Shown: positions 17,079-25,507, numbered from the stretch's first letter. The stretch is DNA of 64,000 nucleotides from Acidocella sp. 20-57-95 (GCA_002255575.1 NCAT01000008.1:36459-100458); one strand, 5' to 3'. Translations and numbers: made by a program. The notes: generated from the letters alone by a model not told the origin.

Positions 17079-17857
17079 TGATGCAGAACACGCAGGCAGT
17101 GTTGCTTGAGGTGAAAAACCTCACTAAAAATTTTGGTGGTTTGCAAGCGATCAATGACGTATCGTTTGTCGTTCCCGAAGGTAAGTTGATCGCTTTGATC
17201 GGCCCAAATGGTGCCGGTAAAACGACGGTCTTTAACGTCATAAGTAATTTATTTCCTGCCAGTAGCGGTGACGTATTGTTGGCTGGCAAGTCCCTCGTTG
17301 GGCTATCCCCGGTGCAAATTGCGTCCTTGGGATTGATCCGCACATTCCAAAGTGCACGTGTATTCCCGGGAATGACAGTTCTGGAAAATGTCATGGTCGG
17401 TCGTCATCGCATGATGCGATCCAATCTATTTGATCAGATGTTCTGGCTGCCCCGTAACCGCCGGGCTGAAGCTGATATTTATGCACGTGCCGGAGCCTTG
17501 CTAGATATTGTTGGCCTGCAGCAGTTTCGCGATAGCCATGCAATCGATTTGCCGATGGGTGCGCAGAAAATGCTCGAGGTAATTCGCGCTGTCGTCGCAT
17601 GCCCAAAGATTTTACTGCTGGACGAACCAGCCGCCGGCTTGAATGATGCTGAAACGGCCGATCTGGCTGGGTTGCTCCGAGCGATTTGTGACAGCGGCAT
17701 CACCATTATGCTGGTGGAGCATAATATGCCGTTGGTGATGGGCATTGCTGATGAAGTGTTGGTGATGGAAACCGGGCGACTGATTATGTCTGGCAAGCCA
17801 CATATTGTGCAGCGAGACCCCCGTGTGATTGCTGCCTATCTTGGCATGGAAGGATAA
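17078..17857 (+). CDS. livG: ABC transporter ATPase LivG (importer 2)
   Basis: 259 residues. Walker A GPNGAGKTT near residue 45, Q-loop IRTFQSARVFPGMTVLENV, LivG-type signature LPMGAQKMLEVIRAV and Walker B ILLLDEPAAGLND. ATG 17078 is preferred over TTG 17075 and ATG 17081 because it overlaps the permease stop by one base. Works with the LivF-type ATPase nine bases downstream to drive the fused permease. Confidence 0.92.
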   Translation: MMQNTQAVLLEVKNLTKNFGGLQAINDVSFVVPEGKLIALIGPNGAGKTTVFNVISNLFPASSGDVLLAGKSLVGLSPVQIASLGLIRTFQSARVFPGMTVLENVMVGRHRMMRSNLFDQMFWLPRNRRAEADIYARAGALLDIVGLQQFRDSHAIDLPMGAQKMLEVIRAVVACPKILLLDEPAAGLNDAETADLAGLLRAICDSGITIMLVEHNMPLVMGIADEVLVMETGRLIMSGKPHIVQRDPRVIAAYLGMEG

Positions 17858-17866
17858 CCAAGAACC

Positions 17867-18664
17867 ATGCTGAATGTCCAAAAAATTACAGCAGGCTATG
17901 CTGCAGGACCTGTGATATGGGATATCAACCTTGTCGTAAATCCTGGCGAGATCGTTACGTTAATCGGCGCTAACGGCGCGGGCAAATCGACTATTGTCAA
18001 AACAATCTCCGGATTACTTCGGCCTGTTTCTGGGGCAATAACGTATAATGGTAAATCGATTGAATCGATTGCCACGTCTGAACGGGTTCGGATGGGTATC
18101 TCGCATGTGCCAGAGGGAAGGCAGGTTTTTGCCGGGCTGAGTGTGGCGGAAAACCTTCGTCTTGGTGCTTATGTTCATCGTCATGCCTTGACTGAAGAAG
18201 AGTTGCAGGCAAGGATCAAAAAAGTATGCGAGCGCTTTCCGATTTTATTGAACCGTATGGATGAAATCGTAGGAAACTTCTCTGGCGGTCAGCAGCAAAT
18301 GCTGGCGATCGCACGGGGGCTCATGGCAAATCCTAATCTGCTAATTCTCGATGAGCCATCACTAGGGCTATCACCCTTACTCGTCTCTGAAATTTTTGCA
18401 CTCATTAAAGCCCTGCGTGATCAGGGTCTAGCGATCTTGCTGTCCGAACAAAATGCGCGGTCCGCGCTGGCTATTTCCGATCGCGGCTACGTGATTGAAA
18501 GTGGCCGTGTCTCAATCTCTGCTCCAGCGCATGAATTAATCAACTCATCAGAAATTATTGATCGTTACCTAGGGGTAGGTGGCGTTACCAAAATATCATC
18601 AGATAACAAAAAAATGGCAGCTCAGATCAGGGATTTGATCTGGAGCGAGTCTATAGAGACCTAA
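17867..18664 (+). CDS. livF: ABC transporter ATPase LivF (importer 2)
   Basis: 265 residues with Walker A GANGAGKST, signature FSGGQQQMLAIARGLM and Walker B LLILDEPSLGLSP. It has about 30 residues after the usual LivF end (through IRDLIWSESIET), an extra polar tail absent from importer 1 LivF. Follows livG by nine bases. Last clear transporter gene of the operon; the hypothetical gene at 18675 starts ten bases later. Confidence 0.92.
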   Translation: MLNVQKITAGYAAGPVIWDINLVVNPGEIVTLIGANGAGKSTIVKTISGLLRPVSGAITYNGKSIESIATSERVRMGISHVPEGRQVFAGLSVAENLRLGAYVHRHALTEEELQARIKKVCERFPILLNRMDEIVGNFSGGQQQMLAIARGLMANPNLLILDEPSLGLSPLLVSEIFALIKALRDQGLAILLSEQNARSALAISDRGYVIESGRVSISAPAHELINSSEIIDRYLGVGGVTKISSDNKKMAAQIRDLIWSESIET

Positions 18665-18674
18665 TTAAAATTAA

Positions 18675-19043
18675 ATGAATTCACATAACCGATCGCTCTC
18701 AGAACTAGCAGATATCAGTGCATTACGTGCTGCGATGGCTGTGAGGCATGACTGTCGTGCTGATCTCAATCCACCAAAATTCAACGGCTTTTTTTGCAAA
18801 GTCGCCGATGTTGTCTATGTCGATTGCAGTGGTCCACGTTGGTCGCCGAAAGGGCTGTATGAAGAGGCTCTGAATTTAGCGCATGAAACCGTATGTGTTA
18901 AGGATTTACGAGCGAGGTCACAGCCCGATCCGGCTAGCAAAGGCCTATTCATCATTGACCTTGCAGAGATTGGGACATCACACGTGGGGCCGCCACGGCA
19001 GGTGTGTCCGGCCACTACCGCAGTAATTGTTGAGATCGCTTGA
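18675..19043 (+). CDS. Hypothetical protein downstream of importer 2
   Basis: 122 residues, family not recognised. It has no signal peptide or membrane segment. Three cysteines are visible in motif-like settings (RHDCRADLNPP, YVDCSGPRW, RQVCPATTAV) and the composition is that of a folded soluble protein. It starts ten bases after livF with no strong ribosome site and is followed 156 bases later by the aldolase gene, so it is probably in the importer 2 operon. Could be the remaining part of a larger enzyme. Confidence 0.5.
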   Translation: MNSHNRSLSELADISALRAAMAVRHDCRADLNPPKFNGFFCKVADVVYVDCSGPRWSPKGLYEEALNLAHETVCVKDLRARSQPDPASKGLFIIDLAEIGTSHVGPPRQVCPATTAVIVEIA

Positions 19044-19199
19044 TACAATGAAGGCGTTTGGTTTGCAAAATCTATTTCTTTCAACAGGTCAGATCAAAAA
19101 TTTCGGAACCGGGACTTATTTTGCAGTTACGCGGATATCCAGTAGTCTCAATTTGTCAGCGCCGTGGACGCCGGGACTTCGCAGTGGAGACATGCCAAC

Positions 19200-19907
19200 A
19201 TGAACGAAGTTGAGGCTGCTAAGAAATCGTTGATTGATGCAGGACTAGTACTGGATTATCTGGGGCACGGTGATATGACGCGCGGTCACGTATCACTGCG
19301 GGTGCCTGGATGCGTAGAGAAGTTTTTTATGAAAGCCCATAGTATTGGGTTTGATGAAATTACGATGGATAATATTTTGACCTTCAATCTTGAGGGTAAT
19401 TTGGTAGCAGGTACCGCGCGCCAACATAGTGAGCGTTTTATTCATTCCGAGATTTTTCGTGTTCGCCCAGACATTCACGCGATTATTCATACCCACCCTA
19501 CGCACATTGTCGCCTTCGCGGCGACCGGACAAAAAATTCGTGCGTTGAATCAAGGTGGCGCGATATTTGAAGATGATTTGCCGATTTATAGTGATACGAT
19601 GGATTTAATCCGCACCCAAGACATGGGCCGCCGTGTTGCTGCTTGCCTTGGAGCACATCGTGCTGTTCTCATGCGTAGCCATGGGCTTACCATGACAGGG
19701 GACTGCTTGGCACAGGCAGTGGTATTGTCAGTAATGTTACAGGAAGCTTGCCATATTCAATTGATGGCATCAGCTTCTGGCATGGATTTATGGGGTTTTC
19801 CGAGTGAGGATGTTGCGCGTATCAAGAAAAACTTACTCAGCCACGAGCAGTTTGTGGTGAATTATGACTATCTTGTTCGTCGTGCGCGCAAGGCGGCAGG
19901 CCGTTAA
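19200..19907 (+). CDS. Class II aldolase/adducin family protein
   Basis: 235 residues. ATG 19200 is chosen over GTG 19164 because GGAGA lies nine bases upstream. Typical features: LVLDYLGHGDMTRGHVSLRVPG at the N-terminus, HSERFIHSEIFRVRPDIHAIIHTHP with the zinc-binding HTHP histidines, and RSHGLTMTG with the third metal histidine. The family includes fuculose- and ribulose-phosphate aldolases and several decarboxylase or dehydratase-like enzymes acting on small hydroxy-acids. Just downstream of importer 2, so it may act on the imported compound (inference). Confidence 0.85.
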   Translation: MNEVEAAKKSLIDAGLVLDYLGHGDMTRGHVSLRVPGCVEKFFMKAHSIGFDEITMDNILTFNLEGNLVAGTARQHSERFIHSEIFRVRPDIHAIIHTHPTHIVAFAATGQKIRALNQGGAIFEDDLPIYSDTMDLIRTQDMGRRVAACLGAHRAVLMRSHGLTMTGDCLAQAVVLSVMLQEACHIQLMASASGMDLWGFPSEDVARIKKNLLSHEQFVVNYDYLVRRARKAAGR

Positions 19908-19927
19908 TATTGGGCGATAGTTTAAAT

Positions 19928-21043
19928 ATGTCGGCCTCTAAGCAAGTACTCCTGATTGGCTGTGCGCCATCGATCGTTGACACCGCCAGGCAGGAACTTA
20001 GGGCTTTAAATATTCAAGTCTATGGTTGCGATAATATAGAACATTGTCGCAGCCAATTCTATGATCTGGTTATTTTTGGTGTTGGGCTGAGTGCGTCGGA
20101 ACGTACTTACGTTAAGGGACAATTCTCGACATATCAGCGTGATTTGAGATTCGAGACGGTTACGAGCCCGCTGGTTGTTTGGCGCATTGTTGAAGCTCTG
20201 ATGCCGGCCAAATCTCAAACTAAATTGGTCAATTTGAATGCCTATCGTGATCGGATCGGATATAGCGGCCCCTTGGAGCCAACGATTGAAACATTGTCTG
20301 CCTTGCTGCGGCATCATCCAGCGGCAATCAGCTATGAGAATATTGATATCTTGCTCGATCGTGGCATTGATATCTCACCAGGTGCCGTTGATGGTAAATT
20401 AATTCATCGCCGACGTGGCGGCTATTGTTATGAGCAAAATGCACTGTTCAAACGTGTGCTCATGGCCATTGGGTTTCAGGTTGAAGGCTTAGTCGCCAGA
20501 GTGCAATGGACAGCGCCAGCGGATGCGCCCCCGCGCCGACGCTCACATATGGCGTTGCGGGTGATGTTGGATGACGTAGCATGGCTTGCTGATGTCGGGT
20601 TCGGCAGCTGTGTGCCGACTGCGCCGTTGCGGCTCGATACCACGCACGCGCAAGAGACTGAGCATGAGGCTTTCAGGGTATTGCCGTTTCAAGGAGCGTT
20701 GGCGGTGCAGGTACGGATTTTGGATGAGTGGAAGCCACTTTATGAATTGGCAAGTGATGTATGCCTTGACCATGATTATGATCCGCTAAATTGGTTCGCC
20801 GCAAGCCACCCGACATCGCATTTCCGGGATAGTTTGAAAGTGGCGCGTACCACAGCTAAGGCACGCTATACACTTTTGAATGGGAAGTTAACGACGCGAA
20901 CGCCAGATGGCCGCACTGAGCGCCAGGTTTTGAATGCTTCCGAAATTGCCGATGCGCTAAGACAGATATTTGTTCTCCCCGTTGAGCCAAATTGGTTGCC
21001 AATTCTTCATAAGGCCGCAAGTGGCTTTGATAAAGCCCAGTGA
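19928..21043 (+). CDS. Arylamine N-acetyltransferase-family enzyme with extra N-terminal domain
   Basis: 371 residues from ATG 19928 (TTG 19910 is an alternative). Residues about 103-365 are a NAT fold with the full catalytic triad: Cys167 in RRRGGYCYEQN, His207 in RSHMALRV and Asp222 in LADVGFG. NATs move an acetyl or acyl group from CoA to arylamines or hydrazines, and family relatives work in natural-product assembly. Residues 1-95 are not part of NAT: QVLLIGCAPSIVDTARQEL, YDLVIFGVGL and a terminal helix resemble a degenerate receiver-like alpha/beta domain, without a clear phosphoacceptor Asp context. Starts shortly after the aldolase and is probably in the same operon. Confidence 0.8.
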   Translation: MSASKQVLLIGCAPSIVDTARQELRALNIQVYGCDNIEHCRSQFYDLVIFGVGLSASERTYVKGQFSTYQRDLRFETVTSPLVVWRIVEALMPAKSQTKLVNLNAYRDRIGYSGPLEPTIETLSALLRHHPAAISYENIDILLDRGIDISPGAVDGKLIHRRRGGYCYEQNALFKRVLMAIGFQVEGLVARVQWTAPADAPPRRRSHMALRVMLDDVAWLADVGFGSCVPTAPLRLDTTHAQETEHEAFRVLPFQGALAVQVRILDEWKPLYELASDVCLDHDYDPLNWFAASHPTSHFRDSLKVARTTAKARYTLLNGKLTTRTPDGRTERQVLNASEIADALRQIFVLPVEPNWLPILHKAASGFDKAQ

Positions 21044-21250
21044 TAATATGATAATCGTCGTAAATTTCGTTCTATAATTATTCGCATGTATATTTGGCAG
21101 TGGCAGCAGATTTGTCGCGTTTGAAAATAAATTTCATAAGATATTCGGATCGGTAGCGATATATAAGTTACTGGCGAAACGTGAGCGACTTGACACAGTA
21201 GATTTGCAAAAATATTTTGTTCAACCGCGGCGCTTTAGATCGGGGCCAGC

Positions 21251-21352
21251 GCGTTCGAATATATCGAGCGCTTCTACAATCCACGTTGCTACCACTCGCT
21301 GATCGGCTGACGTAGCCCCATCAATTTTGAACGAATGGCAGATTTGGCTTGA
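21251..21352 (+). pseudogene. Relic of an IS3-family transposase C-terminus
   Basis: In one frame the stretch reads AFEYIERFYNPRCYHSLIG, a stop, then RSPINFERMADLA and a stop. FEYIExFYN...HSxLGYxSPxxFE is the hallmark end of the IS3-family DDE transposase, with the tyrosine codon of GY apparently turned into TGA. Nothing upstream continues the gene, so only the tail remains. Marks an old insertion between the importer 2 operon and the catabolic block. Confidence 0.8.
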
Positions 21353-21473
21353 GTATGGTGTGTACATACCGGCAGCAGCTCAAATGCTCCAAATTCAGCG
21401 ACAAACAACCGTGCCGTCCGCTAAATCAGACAGGTTTACCTAATGGTTAAGGGCTACAACACTTGACCTTGGC

Positions 21474-21510
21474 TTGACTTAGTTTTCCAGTTTGTCATAC
21501 ATACGTACAA
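21474..21510 (+). promoter_or_regulatory. Candidate promoter with GntR-type operator, copy 1
   Basis: TTGACT at 21474-21479 is a good -35 element. The 20-mer TTTGTCATACATACGTACAA at 21491-21510 starts 17 bases downstream of it and would cover the -10 region. It has TTGT and ACAA ends and matches the site before the molybdenum hydroxylase operon at 18 of 20 positions. GntR/FCD regulators bind such sites and one is encoded at 31027. Confidence 0.6.
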
Positions 21511-21595
21511 TATGATAAAATAACGTGGGTTGGCGCCCAACGTGGTTGGAAAAGCGTGGGACGGAGAATTCTGGCCGCGTGGGATGAATGTTCTT

Positions 21596-21605
21596 GGGGG
21601 GGGGG
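21596..21605 (+). repeat. Homopolymeric G10 tract in leader of lactate-permease-family gene
   Basis: Ten consecutive G residues end five bases before ATG 21611. The tract doubles as an abnormally strong purine ribosome site, and an alternative in-frame ATG at 21584 would place it inside the coding region. Runs of this length are prone to slippage, so expression could vary between cells (inference). Confidence 0.7.
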
Positions 21606-21610
21606 ACGTT

Positions 21611-23131
21611 ATGTATTCTGTGTTGCAATTTATCATCGCGCTGTTGCCCATTGCAGTGTTATTTGTTGGTTTCTTGCTCTTTAAGTTGAGCGCCTTTCGT
21701 ACCAGCTTGCTGGCGTGGGTAGTTGAGCTTGCTGTTGTCATTTTATATTATCATGAAACGCCGCTCAGGGTTCTTGAACAATCGCTTTGGGGTATTTTGA
21801 CCATCTGGGCGGGCTTTTTGGTCCTCTATACCGGCCAGATTTTCGGGCAGGCTTATAGGGCAACCGGGTTGCTGGCCGTTCTGCTCAACTCAGTCGGCTC
21901 AATTCTGCCCGCACATGAAAAACAAGCCAAGGCATTGGCGCTGGTCGCAGTTATTGGTGGTTTTATTGGCGCGTTCAACGGCTTTGCGGTTTACCCAGTC
22001 GTGATCCCTGGCTTGGTTGCGCTCGGTTTTGAAAGCTTGCAGGCTGTTACGGCATTTTTGGTGTATTTCGGCTGGCCACAACCATTCGTTAGTTTATTTA
22101 TTGTGCCCAACATCTCGAATGTAGCATCGCATGTGCCGGTGGTTGATATTGTGCGTGTCGCGGGCTTGATGGCGATCCCGTTAGTGTTTGTCTCACTTCT
22201 CGGGTTTTTGAAAATCCTCGGCTTTCGCTTTCTCGAAGCAAAGACGCAAATATTATTTTGGGGCGTTTGGCTAAGCTATACCATTTCGATTATTTTATTT
22301 ACACAAATATGGCCGGCCTATGGCGTGATGATGCTGATTTGCGGCGCGGCTCTATCACTTGGCGTTCTGTATGTTTATGGTCGCTATACCAAGGGTCCAC
22401 TCACCAACCTGGCGCCGGCCGAACCCCTTAAGGTGCATTCTGGGGCGATGCAATTCCGCGCCTACGCCCCGCTTGCCATCGGCGTGGCAATTGTGCTGAT
22501 CGCGACCATTCCATCGGTAAAATCAGCTTTAGCAGCACTTAGTTTTAACATTTCTTTGTGGGGTTATAAGCCAGTCACTGTCGGCATATTTACTTCGGCT
22601 GGTTTCTACATCTTTGTCACTGCGATGGTTTGCTATCTGTTCAGAAACAACCCGGCTGATCTTAGCGCTGACTTACTCGCCGCCACGAAGCGTGCCCGTG
22701 CACCATTGATGACTTTGGCAGTTGGCAGTGCTTTGGTCTATCTCTTAGTTGATACAGGGCAGATCCAGCTTTTGGCGCATTCTATTTCAACCGGCGGCCC
22801 TGCGGTCTATGCAGCCTTGTCGCCAACGCTGGAATTCTTAGGCGGCATGGCCTTTGGCCAAGGCTTGCCAGCCGATTTCCTGCTCTGCAAGATGCAGGTT
22901 CCTGTCGCACCCACTTTAGGGATTCCTCTTGCCGTGCTGGTTGGTATCGTGACGGTTATGTCAGAAGCGCCGCCGAATGCTTTAAAGCCAACGCAGATTG
23001 CCTATACTCAGGCGCTCGTAAATTTGAAGGGCAAAGATGGCGATATTTTTCGCATCTGCTTAAAGTGGCAGCTTTTGCAGTTATTTGTTGAAACGATCGT
23101 TGCGTTCGTTCTCGTATTCACGTGGTCGTAA
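21611..23131 (+). CDS. L-lactate permease (LctP) family transporter
   Basis: 506 residues with about 12-14 membrane segments. ATG 21611 is chosen because it begins the first membrane helix, VLQFIIALLPIAVLFVGFLL; the frame extends to 21530. Features of LctP: TGQIFGQAYRATGLLAVLLN, the AFNGFAVYPVVIPGLVALGF loop, and GGMAFGQGLPADFLLCKMQV followed by a TVMSEAPPNALKP stretch near the end. The family imports lactate, glycolate or other 2-hydroxy acids with protons. It opens an operon with a hydrolase, a TIGR02444 protein and a binding protein, so the substrate may be a hydroxy- or aromatic acid rather than lactate (inference). Confidence 0.85.
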   Translation: MYSVLQFIIALLPIAVLFVGFLLFKLSAFRTSLLAWVVELAVVILYYHETPLRVLEQSLWGILTIWAGFLVLYTGQIFGQAYRATGLLAVLLNSVGSILPAHEKQAKALALVAVIGGFIGAFNGFAVYPVVIPGLVALGFESLQAVTAFLVYFGWPQPFVSLFIVPNISNVASHVPVVDIVRVAGLMAIPLVFVSLLGFLKILGFRFLEAKTQILFWGVWLSYTISIILFTQIWPAYGVMMLICGAALSLGVLYVYGRYTKGPLTNLAPAEPLKVHSGAMQFRAYAPLAIGVAIVLIATIPSVKSALAALSFNISLWGYKPVTVGIFTSAGFYIFVTAMVCYLFRNNPADLSADLLAATKRARAPLMTLAVGSALVYLLVDTGQIQLLAHSISTGGPAVYAALSPTLEFLGGMAFGQGLPADFLLCKMQVPVAPTLGIPLAVLVGIVTVMSEAPPNALKPTQIAYTQALVNLKGKDGDIFRICLKWQLLQLFVETIVAFVLVFTWS

Positions 23132-23157
23132 AATATACCGTTAGAAAGTTGTTTTGA

Positions 23158-23982
23158 ATGTCACTCCACAAATTCGCTTCTGACTGGCAGACTTGTACGG
23201 TTAGAGACGGCAGTGAACTGGCCTACCGGCTTATTTCTGGCACTGGCAAAGCGCGTTATGCACTGGTTCACTCACTTGCTATGGGCGGTGATTTTTGGAA
23301 CCTTGTTGTGCCGTATCTGCAAAAATCAGGTGAGGTGCTGGTATATGATTGCCGGGGGCATGGCAAATCCAGCAAGCCACCCGGACCTTACACGGGCGCG
23401 CTGTTTGCGGATGATCTAAAAGACCTGCTCGACCATATCGGCTGGCCATCGGCGATTATCGCAGGGGCGTCGATGGGCGGTTGCGTCTCGCTGGCCTTTG
23501 CAAGTGCTTATCCACGTGCCACAGCGGGGCTTGGCTTGATTGACACAACATGTTGGTATGGTGCTGATGCGCCTGCTCAGTGGGAAGACCGCGCCCAAAA
23601 GGCGCTGACGAATGGGCTCGCGGTACTGGTGGATTTCCAGAAAACCCGTTGGGTAAGCGATCAGTTTCGCACTGAGCATGCTGACATTGTCGATGCAGCT
23701 ATAAAAGTATTTATGGCTAATGATGTGGCCGCCTATGCGGAAGCGTGCAGATTTTTAGGGCGTTTTGATGGCCGTAGTGCCCTCGCCAGCCTGACTATGC
23801 CCACGACTATTTTAGTTGGTGAGGAAGATTATGCGGCCCCAATCGCAATGGCTGAATATATGCATAAGCATATTCCGCACTCTGAATTTATGATTATTAG
23901 CGGTGCCCGCCATCTCACACCATTGGAATGCCCGCAACTAATCGCGAATAAGCTTATCGAACTCGCTGCGAAAGCTTGGTAG
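23158..23982 (+). CDS. Alpha/beta hydrolase, 3-oxoadipate enol-lactonase-like
   Basis: 274 residues. Nucleophile elbow GASMGG places Ser105, the oxyanion/cap region follows VYDCRGHGKSSKP, the acid is in LVGEEDYAAP and the catalytic His in GARHLTPLE near residue 250. The overall layout is close to PcaD-type enol-lactonases and related ester or lactone hydrolases. No other protocatechuate-pathway gene is adjacent, so PcaD itself is not claimed. Starts 26 bases after the transporter gene; same operon. Confidence 0.82.
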   Translation: MSLHKFASDWQTCTVRDGSELAYRLISGTGKARYALVHSLAMGGDFWNLVVPYLQKSGEVLVYDCRGHGKSSKPPGPYTGALFADDLKDLLDHIGWPSAIIAGASMGGCVSLAFASAYPRATAGLGLIDTTCWYGADAPAQWEDRAQKALTNGLAVLVDFQKTRWVSDQFRTEHADIVDAAIKVFMANDVAAYAEACRFLGRFDGRSALASLTMPTTILVGEEDYAAPIAMAEYMHKHIPHSEFMIISGARHLTPLECPQLIANKLIELAAKAW

Positions 23983-23986
23983 CACC

Positions 23987-24490
23987 ATGGCGGCGCCGCC
24001 AAAATTCTTAGATTATGTGTTACGCTATTACGCGGTAGAAGGTGTTTCAAAAGCGTGCTTAGCATTGCAAGAAACCTATAATCTGGATGTTGACCTTGTG
24101 TTGTTTGCCATCTGGCTTGGCGCCGTACGACAAATTGTTTTGAGCGATGAGAACCTTACCTCGGCGGACGCCCTTGTCACCACCTGGCGAGACCAGATAA
24201 TTCGTCCCCTGCGCGTGATTCGTCGGCGTCTGAAAGCGACGGGTTATCCATTCACTCATACCGATATTGAAAAACTTTATCGTGACGTTTTGGGTGCAGA
24301 AATTTTTGGTGAAAAAATCGAAATCGCTGTGCTGGAAGCGCATTCCGCCAATTGGCCTGATCATGCAAACATCGACTTTCGGGATGCAATAAGCGCCAAT
24401 CTAGCGAAAGTTATTGGTTATTTTGGTGGAACACCTGAAGATGCTGGGCCACAAATCGAGACCCTTGTGAATGCGACCCAATCGATCTGA
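23987..24490 (+). CDS. TIGR02444 (DUF2390) family protein
   Basis: 167 residues. The pattern YYAVEGVSKACLALQETYNLDVDLVLFAIWLGAVRQ (here given in parts: YAVEGVSKACLALQ, then LDVDLVLFAIWLG) matches the TIGR02444 family of small helical proteins of unknown function, usually found as stand-alone genes in proteobacteria. Here it is four bases after the hydrolase gene, inside a catabolic operon. Role unknown. Confidence 0.75.
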   Translation: MAAPPKFLDYVLRYYAVEGVSKACLALQETYNLDVDLVLFAIWLGAVRQIVLSDENLTSADALVTTWRDQIIRPLRVIRRRLKATGYPFTHTDIEKLYRDVLGAEIFGEKIEIAVLEAHSANWPDHANIDFRDAISANLAKVIGYFGGTPEDAGPQIETLVNATQSI

Positions 24491-24507
24491 CGTTGAGGAT
24501 ATCAAAT

Positions 24508-25440
24508 ATGGCAAAAGACCTGCATCCAATTAAAATTCTTGCCTTTCCTGGCGCTCCCAACTTGCCGGTCTTCGCCGCCCGTGAAAAAGGTTTTTTTTCG
24601 GAAGCCGGCCTGGATTTGCAGTTTGCAACCACCCCAAGCTCGATCTATCAATTTGAGCAATTTGCCAGCGGTGGCTGTGATATTGCGTTCACGGCGTTCG
24701 ATAATATTGTTGCCTACCGGGAAGGCCAGGGTGCAGCAAAGCTGGCCGAGGTTCCGGAGTTTCGAGTGCTGCTAGGTGCTACCCAAATTGAATTGAGCGT
24801 GATTGTCTCAACCGATATTAAAACTGCCGCCGACCTTAAAGGTAAATCAGTCGCGCTTGATGCAGTTTCAACTGGTTTCGCTTTTGTGTTTTACGCGCTG
24901 CTCGAAAAGCTGGGTCTTTCGCAATCAGATTATCAAGCCGTCGCTGTTGGTGCCACGCCGGACCGCTGGCTTTCGGTTAAAGACGGCAAACATGCGGCCA
25001 CCATTACCATTGAGCCATTTACCAGCATCGCGAAAGCTGCCGGCTTTCATGTTCTTACCACCAGCAGCGATGTGTTTCCGGCCTACCAGGGGGGCATCAT
25101 TGCCGCACGGTCGGATTGGGCTGCTGCCAATTCAGGGGTCGTGAAATCTTTCCTGAGTGCCTACTTGCGCGGGCTGGATTGGGTTTTGAACCCCGCCAAC
25201 CAAAAGGAAGGTGCTGAGCTTCTGCTCGCGAATATGCCCGACATCAAGCGAGGTGTGGTGGGTGCTGTGATGGACAGCTTGCTTTCTCCGCGCTCCGGAC
25301 TCACGCCGGGTGGCGAGGTTTTGCCCCAAGGCGTGGCGGAAGTTCTGAAGTTGCGCTCAAATTATGGCCGCCCGCAAAAGTCGCTCACTGATGCCGCAAA
25401 GTATTTTGATCTGTCTTACAGAGACGCCATCAAAAACTAA
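24508..25440 (+). CDS. NMT1/SsuA-like substrate-binding-fold protein without signal peptide
   Basis: 310 residues. ATG 24508 has GAGG nine bases upstream; TTG 24493 would only add five residues. The protein starts MAKDLHPIKILAFPGAPNLP and enters the type II binding fold at once (VFAAREKGFFSEAGLDLQF, then TAADLKGKSVALDAVSTGFA), with no hydrophobic leader. The family usually provides periplasmic nitrate, sulfonate or pyrimidine-precursor binders. No permease or ATPase of that type is near, so a cytoplasmic ligand-binding or enzymatic role is possible (inference). Last gene of the lctP operon. Confidence 0.82.
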   Translation: MAKDLHPIKILAFPGAPNLPVFAAREKGFFSEAGLDLQFATTPSSIYQFEQFASGGCDIAFTAFDNIVAYREGQGAAKLAEVPEFRVLLGATQIELSVIVSTDIKTAADLKGKSVALDAVSTGFAFVFYALLEKLGLSQSDYQAVAVGATPDRWLSVKDGKHAATITIEPFTSIAKAAGFHVLTTSSDVFPAYQGGIIAARSDWAAANSGVVKSFLSAYLRGLDWVLNPANQKEGAELLLANMPDIKRGVVGAVMDSLLSPRSGLTPGGEVLPQGVAEVLKLRSNYGRPQKSLTDAAKYFDLSYRDAIKN

Positions 25441-25471
25441 TCGTCTCTCGGTATTGTGGGCGGCTGCTCAA

Positions 25472-25507
25472 TTGATCTTGTGCTCAGTTTGTCATACAAA
25501 CATACAA
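25472..25507 (+). promoter_or_regulatory. Candidate promoter with GntR-type operator, copy 2
   Basis: TTGATC at 25472-25477 is a plausible -35. The 20-mer TTTGTCATACAAACATACAA at 25488-25507 begins 16 spacer-equivalent bases downstream near where -10 should be and contains the palindrome TTGTCATACAA. It lies 34 bases before the start of the hydroxylase large-subunit gene. Same motif as 21491-21510. Confidence 0.62.

Larger units (their letters stand above)
21044..21610. other. Intergenic, 567 bases, with IS3 relic and promoter of catabolic block
   Basis: Contains the decayed IS3 transposase end at 21251-21352, a candidate promoter and operator at 21474-21510, and a G10 tract at 21596-21605 in the leader of the lactate-permease gene. 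The first 200 bases show nothing recognisable. Confidence 0.6.
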
